DNA of 64,000 nt from Clostridiales bacterium UBA1701 (lineage in GTDB: Bacteria; Bacillota; Clostridia; Oscillospirales; Oscillospiraceae): positions 7,155-71,154 of the forward strand of contig DCJL01000001.1 in NCBI GenBank assembly GCA_002320035.1. Reading direction: 5' to 3'. The position numbers and the translations under genes are program-made. The notes under the pieces were generated by a model. The model searched no databases. It worked only from the letters and a program-made list of their open reading frames with translations, and was not told where the DNA came from. Shown here piece by piece: positions 40,466 through 48,158 of the stretch (position 1 is its first letter; every line of letters starts with the position of its first letter).

Positions 40466-40732
40466 ATGAAAAGAGGCATAATAATTGACCCCCGGGACAA
40501 TGTGGGCATTGTCTGTGAAAACGTCCTGGCGGGGGAAACGGTGGATTTTGCCGGTCTGAATATAAAAGCGCTGGAAGATATTGAGCTTCCCCATAAAATT
40601 GCCCTGCGCGATATTGGCCTTGGAGATCTTGTTGTCAAGTATGGCGGCACCATAGGCTACGCTACCGCTCCCATAAAAAAGGGCGCCCATGTGCATGTGC
40701 ACAATGTGGATTCCGAGCAAATGATGAAATGA
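40466..40732 (+). CDS. UxaA-family dehydratase, small (SAF-domain) subunit
   Basis: An 88-residue protein matching the N-terminal SAF domain of altronate/galactarate dehydratases (DNVGIVCENVLAGETV, then GDLVVKYGGTIGYATAPIKKGAHVHVHN). In E. coli UxaA this domain is fused to the large catalytic domain; here it is a separate gene ten bases before the large subunit. It would complete a sugar-acid dehydratase. No nearer family assignment is possible. Confidence 0.88.
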   Translation: MKRGIIIDPRDNVGIVCENVLAGETVDFAGLNIKALEDIELPHKIALRDIGLGDLVVKYGGTIGYATAPIKKGAHVHVHNVDSEQMMK

Positions 40733-40742
40733 GGTCAAAGCC

Positions 40743-41915
40743 ATGAACTTCATGGGATATATACGGCCCAATGGAAGAGTGGGCATCCGCAACCATGTTA
40801 TCGCCATCGCCAACTGTAGCTGTGCAAACGGTATCATCAACAGAATTGCTGAGAAGGTCCCCGGAATCATACCGATGATACACACCTACGGCTGCTCCAT
40901 TCCAGGGGAGTTTGACCGCTGGCGCCGGGTCCTTATCGGTGTCTGCAGCAACCCGAACATATACGGCGTTATCCTCGTCGGCGTCGGCTGTGAGACCGAC
41001 GACGCAAAGGAAATCGGGAAAATGATTCATGAAAGAAGCGGCATGCCCGTATTTGCGCAGATTGTTCAGGATGACGGCGGCTGCGAGCCGGTTATTGAGC
41101 GATGCATCACCCAGGCGCGGGTACTGCTTACCCAGGCTGCTTCCTGCCGGAGAGAGCCTGCGCCTCTGAGCAAGCTTGTGCTGGGAACGCAGTGCGGCGG
41201 CTCCGACGCCCTATCCGGTATAACCGCAAACCCCGCAATAGGATATGTATCCGACTTCGTTGTTGAAAATGGCGGCACGGTTCTGCTCACCGAGGTAGCA
41301 GAAATGATCGGAACAGAAAATATTCTGGCCGAGCGGGCCAGAACGCCGGCCGTGGCGGATAAGATCCGCAGGATAATTGAGGCCGAGGAGCTTGAAGTCC
41401 GCAAATATTTGGGCCCGGAAGCATCCCGTATAATTGCCCGGGGGAATATAGCGGGCGGGCTGACTACCATTCAGGAAAAAGCATTGGGATGCATAAGGAA
41501 GGGCGGCCGCTCCCAAATCACGGACGTCCTGGAATACGGAGAAGCCATAGGCGGCCGCAAAGGCCTGGTAATAATGCGCGGCCCGGGCTATGATCCCGTC
41601 TCCCTCACCGGCCTGTTCTCCACCGGCGCACAGGTTCTGTTTTACTCCACCGGCCGCGGAAATCCCCTGGGCTATCCCGCCGCACCCTGCATAAAAATCT
41701 GCTCAAACAGCAAAACATACTACGCCATGGGCGGAGACGGCGGGGACATGGATATAAACGCCGGCGCTGTAATCACCGAGGGCCTCAGTCCCGAAGCGCT
41801 TGGAAAGCGCTGTGTTGATTTTCTCCTTGAGGTCTGCAATGGCAGGGAGACCGTCCCCGAAAAGCACGGGCTGGGCGGCGCGCTCTGCGTGTTTTCTGCT
41901 TCCACGCCGCTTTGA
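40743..41915 (+). CDS. UxaA-family dehydratase, large subunit
   Basis: Catalytic part of an altronate/galactarate-type dehydratase, 390 residues. Motifs include GYIRPNGRVGIRNHVIAIANCSCAN near 5-29, VLVGVGCETD near 79-88, LGTQCGGSDALSGITANPAIGY near 143-164, LLTEVAEMIGTENIL near 180-194 and AGGLTTIQEKALGCIRKGG near 240-258. Conserved cysteines and histidines fit an Fe-dependent enzyme. The product would be a 2-keto-3-deoxy sugar acid, which the kinase and aldolase of the operon can use. It ends the operon. Confidence 0.93.
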   Translation: MNFMGYIRPNGRVGIRNHVIAIANCSCANGIINRIAEKVPGIIPMIHTYGCSIPGEFDRWRRVLIGVCSNPNIYGVILVGVGCETDDAKEIGKMIHERSGMPVFAQIVQDDGGCEPVIERCITQARVLLTQAASCRREPAPLSKLVLGTQCGGSDALSGITANPAIGYVSDFVVENGGTVLLTEVAEMIGTENILAERARTPAVADKIRRIIEAEELEVRKYLGPEASRIIARGNIAGGLTTIQEKALGCIRKGGRSQITDVLEYGEAIGGRKGLVIMRGPGYDPVSLTGLFSTGAQVLFYSTGRGNPLGYPAAPCIKICSNSKTYYAMGGDGGDMDINAGAVITEGLSPEALGKRCVDFLLEVCNGRETVPEKHGLGGALCVFSASTPL

Positions 41916-41943
41916 TTCGGGCCGGGGTCAAAAAAAGCAAACA

Positions 41944-41990
41944 AAAAAGTTCTCCCCCCGCAGGTATGAACCCGCGGGGGAGAACTTTTT
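41944..41990. terminator. Bidirectional terminator
   Basis: A 15-bp stem (AAAAAGTTCTCCCCC arm) ends in T-runs on both strands and lies between the convergent UxaA and ABC-transporter operons. Confidence 0.88.
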
Positions 41991-42024
41991 CTTTTTTCGT
42001 TTGTCCGCGCGTTGACTTCGCTTT

Positions 42025-42807
42025 TTATCTGCCGTAGCCACTCAGGAACTGCCTTGTGCGTTCCTCGCAGGGGTTCCGGAGCACCTGTTCGGGGCTGCCC
42101 TGTTCGGCAATCAGGCCCCCGTCTATAAACAGCACCTTGTCGGATACCGCCTCGGCAAAGCCCATCTCATGGGTCACGACCACCATGGTCATCTTCTCGC
42201 TGGCAAGCTGCCTTATGACATTGAGCACCTCTCCGGTAAGCTCCGGGTCCAGCGCAGAGGTGGGCTCATCAAAAAACAGCACCTCCGGGGTAAGGGCCAG
42301 GGCCCGGGCAATGGCGACCCGCTGCTGCTGGCCGCCGGAGAGCTGATGGGGATAATAGCCCAGCTTGTCCCCCAGGCCAACCCGGCGCAGAAGCTCCGTG
42401 CAGCGGGCCTCGATCTCCGCGTTTATCTCCCGGCGCCTCGCCTTATAGCCCTCCCGCTCCTTTGCCTGGAGCTTGGGTGCCAGAGACACGTTTTCCAGGG
42501 CCGTATACTGGGGAAACAGGTTGAAATTCTGGAAAACCAGGCCAAAATGGAGCCTGTTGCGGCGAATCTCGCTCTCGCTGAGCGTGCGCTGGCCGGCAGA
42601 GTCAAAAAGGGTCTCTCCGTTTACAGAAATCCGGCCGGAGCTGGGGATCTCCAGAAAATTCATGCAGCGCAGCAGCGTGGTCTTGCCGCCGCCGGACGGG
42701 CCGATAATGGAAAGGGTCTCCCCCTGCTCCATGGAAAAACTGACGCCCCTGAGCACCTGAAGCTCGTCAAAGCTCTTGCACAGCGCCTTTACCTCGAGCA
42801 AAGCCAT
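42025..42807 (-). CDS. Amino-acid ABC transporter ATP-binding protein
   Basis: Cytosolic ATPase of a polar amino-acid uptake system, 260 residues. Walker A is IIGPSGGGKTTLL at 34-46, the signature LSGGQQQRVAIARAL near 153-167, Walker B VLFFDEPTSALDPEL near 173-187, and the switch His in VVVTHEMGFAEAVSD. It is the last gene of the three-gene operon, 15 bases after the permease. A GlnQ-type role is clear; the particular amino acid is not. Confidence 0.95.
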   Translation of the reverse strand: MALLEVKALCKSFDELQVLRGVSFSMEQGETLSIIGPSGGGKTTLLRCMNFLEIPSSGRISVNGETLFDSAGQRTLSESEIRRNRLHFGLVFQNFNLFPQYTALENVSLAPKLQAKEREGYKARRREINAEIEARCTELLRRVGLGDKLGYYPHQLSGGQQQRVAIARALALTPEVLFFDEPTSALDPELTGEVLNVIRQLASEKMTMVVVTHEMGFAEAVSDKVLFIDGGLIAEQGSPEQVLRNPCEERTRQFLSGYGR

Positions 42808-42822
42808 ATCTTTCTCCCTCCC

Positions 42823-43482
42823 TTACACACGGAAATAATCCAGCTTCTTTTCAAGCCGGGCCAGAAGCAGTGTCAGTACGCCGCTGAAGGCCAGATAGTA
42901 CACCGCCGTGAAAAACAGCGGCCAGATAATCCCGTCGGACTTGATGAAAGCCTGGCCGTTCCAGATGACCTCGTACACGGCAATAACACGGGCCAGAGAG
43001 GTGTCCTTGACCAGCGTGATCACCTCATTGCCCATGGGCGGAACAATGCGCTTTACAACCTGCATCAGGGTCACTTGAAAGAATATCTGCCGGTTGGTCA
43101 TGCCCAGCACCTGGCCTGCCTCACGCTGGCCGCGGGGCACGCCCTCGATACCGCCTCTGAATATCTCTGAGAAATAGCAGGCATAGTTGAAGATAAAGGC
43201 CACCATGGCGGCGATAAAACGCCCGGAGGAGCCGCTGCCCCACCAGTTGTTCCCCAGAAGCAGGCCCGGGCCATAGTAGATAATCAAAAGCTGAAGCATC
43301 AGCGGGGTGCCGCGGACAATCCACACAATGAATTTGACGGGAAAGCTCAGCACCTTGAATCGGCTCATGGAACCGAAGGCGATTATAAAGCCCAGAGGGA
43401 TGGCCCCGGCAAGCGTCAGGGCAAATATCTCGAGCGTTTTCAGGAAACCCTCGGCAAGGGATTGCATTACTGTTTGAAACAT
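42823..43482 (-). CDS. Amino-acid ABC transporter permease
   Basis: HisMQ/GlnP-type membrane subunit, 219 residues with about five hydrophobic segments. It has WIVRGTPLMLQLLIIYYG in the middle and the cytoplasmic coupling loop EIFRGGIEGVPRGQREAGQVLGMTNRQIFFQVTLMQ, typical of the family. The ATG at 43482 follows GAGGT by six bases; an upstream TTG is less likely. It works with the neighbouring receptor and ATPase. Confidence 0.94.
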   Translation of the reverse strand: MFQTVMQSLAEGFLKTLEIFALTLAGAIPLGFIIAFGSMSRFKVLSFPVKFIVWIVRGTPLMLQLLIIYYGPGLLLGNNWWGSGSSGRFIAAMVAFIFNYACYFSEIFRGGIEGVPRGQREAGQVLGMTNRQIFFQVTLMQVVKRIVPPMGNEVITLVKDTSLARVIAVYEVIWNGQAFIKSDGIIWPLFFTAVYYLAFSGVLTLLLARLEKKLDYFRV

Positions 43483-43569
43483 GGCTGACCTCGACAGTCT
43501 CAAAGCAGAGAGACGCTCGGCCCCTCTGCTTTAATTTGATGATGTGTTATTATAATAAGCTATACTTGT

Positions 43570-44394
43570 TTATTTTGCAATAATGGATTCCTGGACGCCG
43601 TAGGTATTGGCAATTTCCATCACGGTGCCGGCGCGATAAGCCTCGGCATAGAACTTGTTGAAAGCCTCGGTCAGATCGCTTCCGGTGCGGAAGCCGACGC
43701 CGTATTCCTCCGTGGTGAGTTTGACGGTGTAGGTCAGGTCGGGATAGCTGGTTCCCTCGCCTATCATGGCGCCGGCCATGAGCAGGTCGATAATGCAGGC
43801 ATCGGATGTGCCGGCGGCAACTTCCATAAGCGCGGCGGCCTGGTCGGTGACGGCGGTGAAGTCAAGGCCGGCCTCAGTAGCGGCAGCCTCGCCGGCGGAG
43901 CCGGACTCAACCGCAAAGCTCAGCTCCGCAAGACTCGCTGCGTCCTGGTACTTATCGGCCGCGTCGGCCTTGACCACTACCACCTGCGCGTTGTTGCAGT
44001 AGGCGTCGGAGCAGCTCATGGCCTTGAGAACCTCATCGGTCAGGGTCATGCCGTTCCAGACGCAGTCAATACTCTTCGCGTCCAGTTCCATGACCTTGTT
44101 GTCCCAGCTTATCTCAACAAACTCGGCTTCCACGCCAAGGCTCTCGGCAAAGGCTTTGGCCATATCGGCGTCAAAGCCGATCCACGCACCAGTGTCGTCC
44201 TTGTAATCCATGGGGGCAAAGTCGGTAATGCCGACTACCAGCTTACCCTTGTCCTGAACATAGGCCCGATCGCTGTCAACGGCCGGCGCTTCGGAGGCCG
44301 GCGCCTCGGAAGCGGCGGGGGCGGCAGCCTGACCGCAGGCGCAAAGGGCAAACACCATAACGAGACTAAGCAGAAGCGCAATTATCTTTTTCAT
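43570..44394 (-). CDS. Amino-acid ABC transporter substrate-binding lipoprotein
   Basis: Extracellular receptor of 274 residues. The signal peptide ends in LCACG, an Ala/Pro/Ser/Glu linker follows to about 38, then a type II periplasmic-binding fold with KLVVGITDFAPMDYKDDTGAWIGFDADMAKAFAESLG near 51-87 and DCVWNGMTLTDE near 109-120. The conserved Asp of the ligand carboxylate/amine site is in the GFDADMA region. It is first in its operon and probably most highly expressed. Substrate: a polar amino acid, not determined. Confidence 0.94.
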   Translation of the reverse strand: MKKIIALLLSLVMVFALCACGQAAAPAASEAPASEAPAVDSDRAYVQDKGKLVVGITDFAPMDYKDDTGAWIGFDADMAKAFAESLGVEAEFVEISWDNKVMELDAKSIDCVWNGMTLTDEVLKAMSCSDAYCNNAQVVVVKADAADKYQDAASLAELSFAVESGSAGEAAATEAGLDFTAVTDQAAALMEVAAGTSDACIIDLLMAGAMIGEGTSYPDLTYTVKLTTEEYGVGFRTGSDLTEAFNKFYAEAYRAGTVMEIANTYGVQESIIAK

Positions 44395-44434
44395 TTTATT
44401 TTCCTCCAGGCAGATTGTTTTTCATTGCAGTAGT

Positions 44435-44462
44435 ATAATAACACATTAGCGAAATAAAGCAA
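44435..44462 (-). promoter_or_regulatory. Promoter of the amino-acid ABC operon
   Basis: On the minus strand: TTGCTT (44462-44457), 16-bp spacer, TATTAT (44440-44435), about 40 bp from the receptor start codon. Confidence 0.65.
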
Positions 44463-44480
44463 TACCCAATTTGCCCTTTT

Positions 44481-44501
44481 GCTGTGCAAAATTTGCACAG
44501 C
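44481..44501. promoter_or_regulatory. Perfect palindrome between divergent operons
   Basis: Two 10-bp arms, GCTGTGCAAA and its complement, meet around a single A. It lies about 20 bp upstream of the ABC-operon -35 box and roughly 30 bp from the Rrf2 operator. It is a likely protein-binding site; the binding protein is unknown. Confidence 0.6.
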
Positions 44502-44532
44502 TTTCAGGGAAAAATCTGTGTTTCCCCTCTTT

Positions 44533-44573
44533 AATTCCTACTATTTTTATGGTAGATTAACCTCGTAGGAATT
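44533..44573 (+). promoter_or_regulatory. Likely autoregulated promoter of the Rrf2 gene
   Basis: AATTCCTAC (44533-44541) and GTAGGAATT (44565-44573) form an inverted repeat that brackets a -10-like TAGATT (44553-44558). A further GTAG half-site lies at 44552. Such sites are typical of Rrf2/IscR repressors acting on their own operon. Confidence 0.6.
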
Positions 44574-44592
44574 AGTGAAAGGAGGCCCTGGC

Positions 44593-45015
44593 TTGAACGT
44601 AACCAGCAAGGGGCGCTACGCCCTGCGGGTGATGCTTGATCTGGCCCAGCACACGGAGGATGGGTACATCTCCCTGAAAACCATTGCCGACCGGCAGGGT
44701 TACTCCATGAAATACCTGGAGATGATAGTAGGAAGCCTGAAAAAAGCCGCTCTGGTAGACAGCACTCGGGGCAAAGACGGCGGATACAGGCTTTGCCGTG
44801 CGCCCGGTGAATATACCGTAGGCGAGATCCTCCGTTCCATTGAAGACAATCTGGCTCCGGTTGCCTGCATCAAATCCGGCAGCATTGACTGCGAGCACGC
44901 CGGAGAATGCATGACCGTGCCCATGTGGAAGGAGCTGGATGACATTACCAACTCCTATCTGGACACCGTAAGCCTGACGGACCTGCTTACAGGCGAAAAA
45001 TGGAAATCAAACTAA
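44593..45015 (+). CDS. Rrf2/IscR-family Fe-S-sensing regulator
   Basis: A 140-residue winged-helix regulator. The N-terminus NVTSKGRYALRVMLDLAQH, the recognition region SMKYLEMIVGSLKKAALVDSTRGKDGGYRL and three cysteines at 92, 100 and 106 fit IscR proteins that bind a 2Fe-2S cluster. The start is TTG (44593), eight bases after AAAGGAGG; no ATG is in frame nearby. It heads the nifS-nifU operon and probably represses it when cluster supply is adequate. CymR-type cysteine regulators are an alternative, but they lack the cysteine triad. Confidence 0.9.
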   Translation: MNVTSKGRYALRVMLDLAQHTEDGYISLKTIADRQGYSMKYLEMIVGSLKKAALVDSTRGKDGGYRLCRAPGEYTVGEILRSIEDNLAPVACIKSGSIDCEHAGECMTVPMWKELDDITNSYLDTVSLTDLLTGEKWKSN

Positions 45016-45045
45016 ACAGTTTTTTATAAAGAAAGGATTGGAACT

Positions 45046-46233
45046 ATGTTTGTATATGCCGACAATGCAGCCACCACCAGCGTCAGCAAGACCGCGCTGG
45101 ACGCCATGCTGCCCTATCTGACAACCGAGTACGGCAACCCCTCCAGCCTTTACGGCTTTGCCCAGCACGCCACCGAGGCGCTGGCCAATGCCCGGGCCAC
45201 CGTGGCCGCCTGCATCGGTGCGGACCCGAAAGAAATTTACTTTACCTCCGGCGGAAGCGAAGCCGATAACCAGGCCATCATCTCCGCTGCCAAGGCCGGA
45301 GCCAGGAAGGGCAAGAAGCACCTTATTTCTACCAAATTTGAGCACCACGCAGTGCTTCACACCCTGAAAAAGCTTGAAAAAGAGGGCTTTGATGTAACGC
45401 TGCTGGACGTGCACGAGGACGGCGTGGTAAGGCTTGAGGATCTGGCCGCCGCTATAAGGGAGGATACCTGCCTTGTCACCGTGATGTTCGCCAACAACGA
45501 GATTGGCACCGTTCAGCCCATCGCGGAGATTGGCGCCCTTTGCCGCGAGAAGGGAATTCCCTTTCATACCGACGCGGTTCAGGCCGCGGGCCATATGCCC
45601 ATTGATGTCAAGGCCATGAATATTGACATGCTCTCCATGTCCGGCCATAAATTCCATGCGCCCAAGGGCGTGGGCGTGCTCTACGCTAAGCGGACCATGC
45701 CCATCTTTAACCTCATCGAGGGCGGCGCCCAGGAGCGGGGCCGCCGGGGCGGCACGGAGAATGTGGCGGGCATCGTGGCCCTGGCCGCGGCGCTCAAGGA
45801 GTCCGTGGACAACATGGAGGCCAACACCGCGAAGATCATCCCCATGCGGGACAAGCTCTTCGCGGAACTGAGCAAGATTCCCCACAGCAAGATAAACGGC
45901 AGCCTTGCGCATCATGTCCCCGGCACGGTGAACATGTGCTTTGAGGGCATTGAGGGCGAGTCCCTGCTGCTGATGCTGGACGCCAACGGAATCTGCGCCT
46001 CCTCCGGCAGCGCCTGCACCTCCGGCTCCCTTGACCCCAGCCATGTGCTCCTCAGTCTGGGCCTGCCCCATGAGGTAGCCCACGGCTCCCTGCGCCTGTC
46101 TATCGGCGAGTACAACAGCATGGAGGAAATCGACCATATTATTGAGGTCGTTCCCAGGGTGGTGCGCTATCTGCGGGACATGTCCCCCGTGTGGGACGAG
46201 CTTGAAAAGGGCCGGCGGCCCCATCTTATCTGA
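45046..46233 (+). CDS. nifS: Cysteine desulfurase
   Basis: PLP enzyme of 395 residues that takes sulfur from cysteine for Fe-S clusters. It starts VYADNAATTSVS, has FTSGGSEADNQAI near 66-78, the PLP-binding Lys in SGHKFHAPKG (residue 202), and the sulfur-carrying Cys in SSGSACTSGSLDPS in a long mobile loop. It lies between the Rrf2 regulator and the scaffold gene, which it would serve. It probably also supplies sulfur to MnmA. Confidence 0.95.
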   Translation: MFVYADNAATTSVSKTALDAMLPYLTTEYGNPSSLYGFAQHATEALANARATVAACIGADPKEIYFTSGGSEADNQAIISAAKAGARKGKKHLISTKFEHHAVLHTLKKLEKEGFDVTLLDVHEDGVVRLEDLAAAIREDTCLVTVMFANNEIGTVQPIAEIGALCREKGIPFHTDAVQAAGHMPIDVKAMNIDMLSMSGHKFHAPKGVGVLYAKRTMPIFNLIEGGAQERGRRGGTENVAGIVALAAALKESVDNMEANTAKIIPMRDKLFAELSKIPHSKINGSLAHHVPGTVNMCFEGIEGESLLLMLDANGICASSGSACTSGSLDPSHVLLSLGLPHEVAHGSLRLSIGEYNSMEEIDHIIEVVPRVVRYLRDMSPVWDELEKGRRPHLI

Positions 46234-46286
46234 TAAAAACTTTTTTATACAACTTTTCCCAATCAGGAATACAGGAGGAAAAAAAT

Positions 46287-46715
46287 ATGGCACTTTACAG
46301 TGATAAGGTCATGGACCATTTTCAGAACCCCCGCAACGTGGGCAAACTGGATGACGCCGACGGCATCGGCGAGGTCGGCAACGCCAAGTGCGGCGACATT
46401 ATGCGCATGTACATCAAGGTGGATAACGGCATCATTACCGACTGCAAGTTCAACACCTTCGGCTGCGGCAGCGCCATCGCTACCAGCTCCATGGCCACCG
46501 AGCTTATAAAAGGCAAGCCCATTGAGGAGGCTCTGCAGCTTTCCAACAAAGCTGTGGTGGAAGCTTTGGACGGCCTGCCCGCCCACAAGATCCATTGCTC
46601 CGTCCTGGCCGAGGAGGCCGTCCGCGCCGCTGTCAAGGATTACTACGACAAAAACGGCATCGAGTATAATCCCGACGAGTTCCAGCTTCACGACTGCGAG
46701 CATTGCCACGACTGA
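46287..46715 (+). CDS. nifU: Fe-S cluster scaffold protein, IscU/NifU type
   Basis: A 142-residue scaffold on which clusters are built. The three cluster cysteines are Cys35 (KCGD, with Asp37), Cys60 (FGCGSAIATSSM) and Cys104 (KIHCSVLAE). It starts YSDKVMDHFQNPRNVG, the standard IscU N-terminus, and ends with extra His/Cys residues (HDCEHCHD) that could bind metal. It is last in the operon. Confidence 0.95.
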   Translation: MALYSDKVMDHFQNPRNVGKLDDADGIGEVGNAKCGDIMRMYIKVDNGIITDCKFNTFGCGSAIATSSMATELIKGKPIEEALQLSNKAVVEALDGLPAHKIHCSVLAEEAVRAAVKDYYDKNGIEYNPDEFQLHDCEHCHD

Positions 46716-46732
46716 TTATTACGAAAACAAAA

Positions 46733-46768
46733 CCCGCGGCCCATGGGATAACTCCCATGGGCCGCGGG
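46733..46768. terminator. Long stem-loop after nifU
   Basis: A 16-bp perfect stem (CCCGCGGCCCATGGGA arm, loop TAAC). A weak T tract follows on the plus strand. Confidence 0.75.
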
Positions 46769-46851
46769 CTTTATAAACATAACATAAACACAACACCGGG
46801 TTATATATGCAAAAGGACGGTGACGGCGTTGCGTTTTTGCGATGGTTGAAT

Positions 46852-47985
46852 TTATTTTCTCCTCCGCCGGCGGCGTTTGCGTTCGCGGGCAGACTGGATA
46901 ACCATCAGCACAAGGCCGGCGGCAATCAGAGCGAGGATTGAAAACAGGATCGCTTTGAAAGCGCCAAAGCTGACGCCGCCGTTTTCCGTTTCGCCGTCAA
47001 AGGCGGTCTCCCGGCTTGTCTCATAACCGCAGACAGAGCAGACGCCCTTTTCCTCCCCCGGCGCCTCCCGGGTAGCTGGGCTGATCTCCGTCCATTCAAA
47101 GCTGTGCTTCGCCCGGTTTCCTTTCTCTCCGCAGACGCAGCTCTGCCAGTGTTCGTTTTCATCGCTGTCCCAGTTTCCGCCAAACTCATGCTCATGCGCC
47201 TCTGGCGAGGGACTGGGCGTGGGTTCCGGGCTGGGGCTGGGGCTGGGGCTGGGCGTGGCTTTGGCGGGGTCGGCTTTTACGGTGATAAGCGCCCCGTTTG
47301 ATGTGACCGAGCCGCCTGGGCCGGAGAAAGCGCAGACCGCCTTCCAGCCGTCCATTTCAAGGGGGATATTATAGATAATGATTTTCCCGCTGCCGTCTCC
47401 CTCCACCGTGACGCCGGGGAATTTTGAGGCAATATCGGCGCAGGCCAGCGAGCGGCCGCTGGGGTCCATGACGCTCCAGGTATAACCGGAGGTATAGGTT
47501 GCAGTTGCCACAAAGGAAGCCCAGCCTCCCTCCGTCACCGTCTCTCCGCCGGGATGCTTTATAATGGTCGGCGCCCAGATCGCGGGAGTGTAATCCCGCT
47601 TAATGACAATGAACGCGCCGGACTCATCCCTTGTCACATCGACCCCGGCATTATTCAGGTAGGCTAAAATCCCCTCGGAAAAGGTATAGCCCTCGGCGGC
47701 GTCAAGGCGGATTTCCAGGTGGTAGGTATCGGTGCCGAAAGCCACAGTTTCCGGCTGATAATTCTGGTCATACCAGGTGATACTGCTCACAGAGCAGCCC
47801 TCAGTGCTGGTGGCGGCGGTGATAAACCGGACCTCCATCAGCGCCACGGGGGTATATGAGGTGGTAACCAGCACTTTTTCAATGGCTGTCTCCGCCGCTG
47901 CCTTCACTGGAAACAGGCAAGTCGCCGAGAGCAGCATACACAGAGCCAGCAAAAAGGTGGCCCATTTTTTCGCCCTGATACTCAT
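46852..47985 (-). CDS. Exported membrane-anchored surface protein
   Basis: A 377-residue protein of unknown function. It has a signal peptide (about 1-32), two or three beta-rich stretches of about 80 residues, the second Ig-like (IIKHPGGETVTEGGWASFVATA), a Pro-Ser-rich linker (SPSPSPSPEPTPSPSP), and a cysteine module (HEHEFGGNWDSDENEHWQSCVCG, then GVCSVCGYE) common in secreted Clostridial proteins. A C-terminal transmembrane segment precedes a tail of ten Arg/Lys residues. No LPxTG motif is present, so it is held by the membrane segment. ATG 47985 follows AAGGAGGG by five bases. Confidence 0.8.
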   Translation of the reverse strand: MSIRAKKWATFLLALCMLLSATCLFPVKAAAETAIEKVLVTTSYTPVALMEVRFITAATSTEGCSVSSITWYDQNYQPETVAFGTDTYHLEIRLDAAEGYTFSEGILAYLNNAGVDVTRDESGAFIVIKRDYTPAIWAPTIIKHPGGETVTEGGWASFVATATYTSGYTWSVMDPSGRSLACADIASKFPGVTVEGDGSGKIIIYNIPLEMDGWKAVCAFSGPGGSVTSNGALITVKADPAKATPSPSPSPSPEPTPSPSPEAHEHEFGGNWDSDENEHWQSCVCGEKGNRAKHSFEWTEISPATREAPGEEKGVCSVCGYETSRETAFDGETENGGVSFGAFKAILFSILALIAAGLVLMVIQSARERKRRRRRRK

Positions 47986-48029
47986 TTTCACCCTCCTTAT
48001 CGGCATATACCGGGTCATAATCTGTTTTC

Positions 48030-48058
48030 ATTATATATTTCCCCTCTGCCCCGGTCAA
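48030..48058 (-). promoter_or_regulatory. Promoter of the surface protein gene
   Basis: On the minus strand: TTGACC (48058-48053), 17-bp spacer, TATAAT (48035-48030). Confidence 0.75.
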
Positions 48059-48097
48059 TGTAAAATTTTACCTTGGCGCATATTTTTTCATGGGGCA

Positions 48098-48125
48098 TTG
48101 TTTTTTTCAGCACATTTGATATAAT
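48098..48125 (+). promoter_or_regulatory. Promoter of mnmG-mnmA
   Basis: TTGTTT (48098-48103), 16-bp spacer, TATAAT (48120-48125). The transcript would start near 48132, which rules out a GTG start codon at 48129. Confidence 0.65.
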
Positions 48126-48158
48126 AAAGTGTTATTTGAATCTAAGGGGCAGAGAAAA

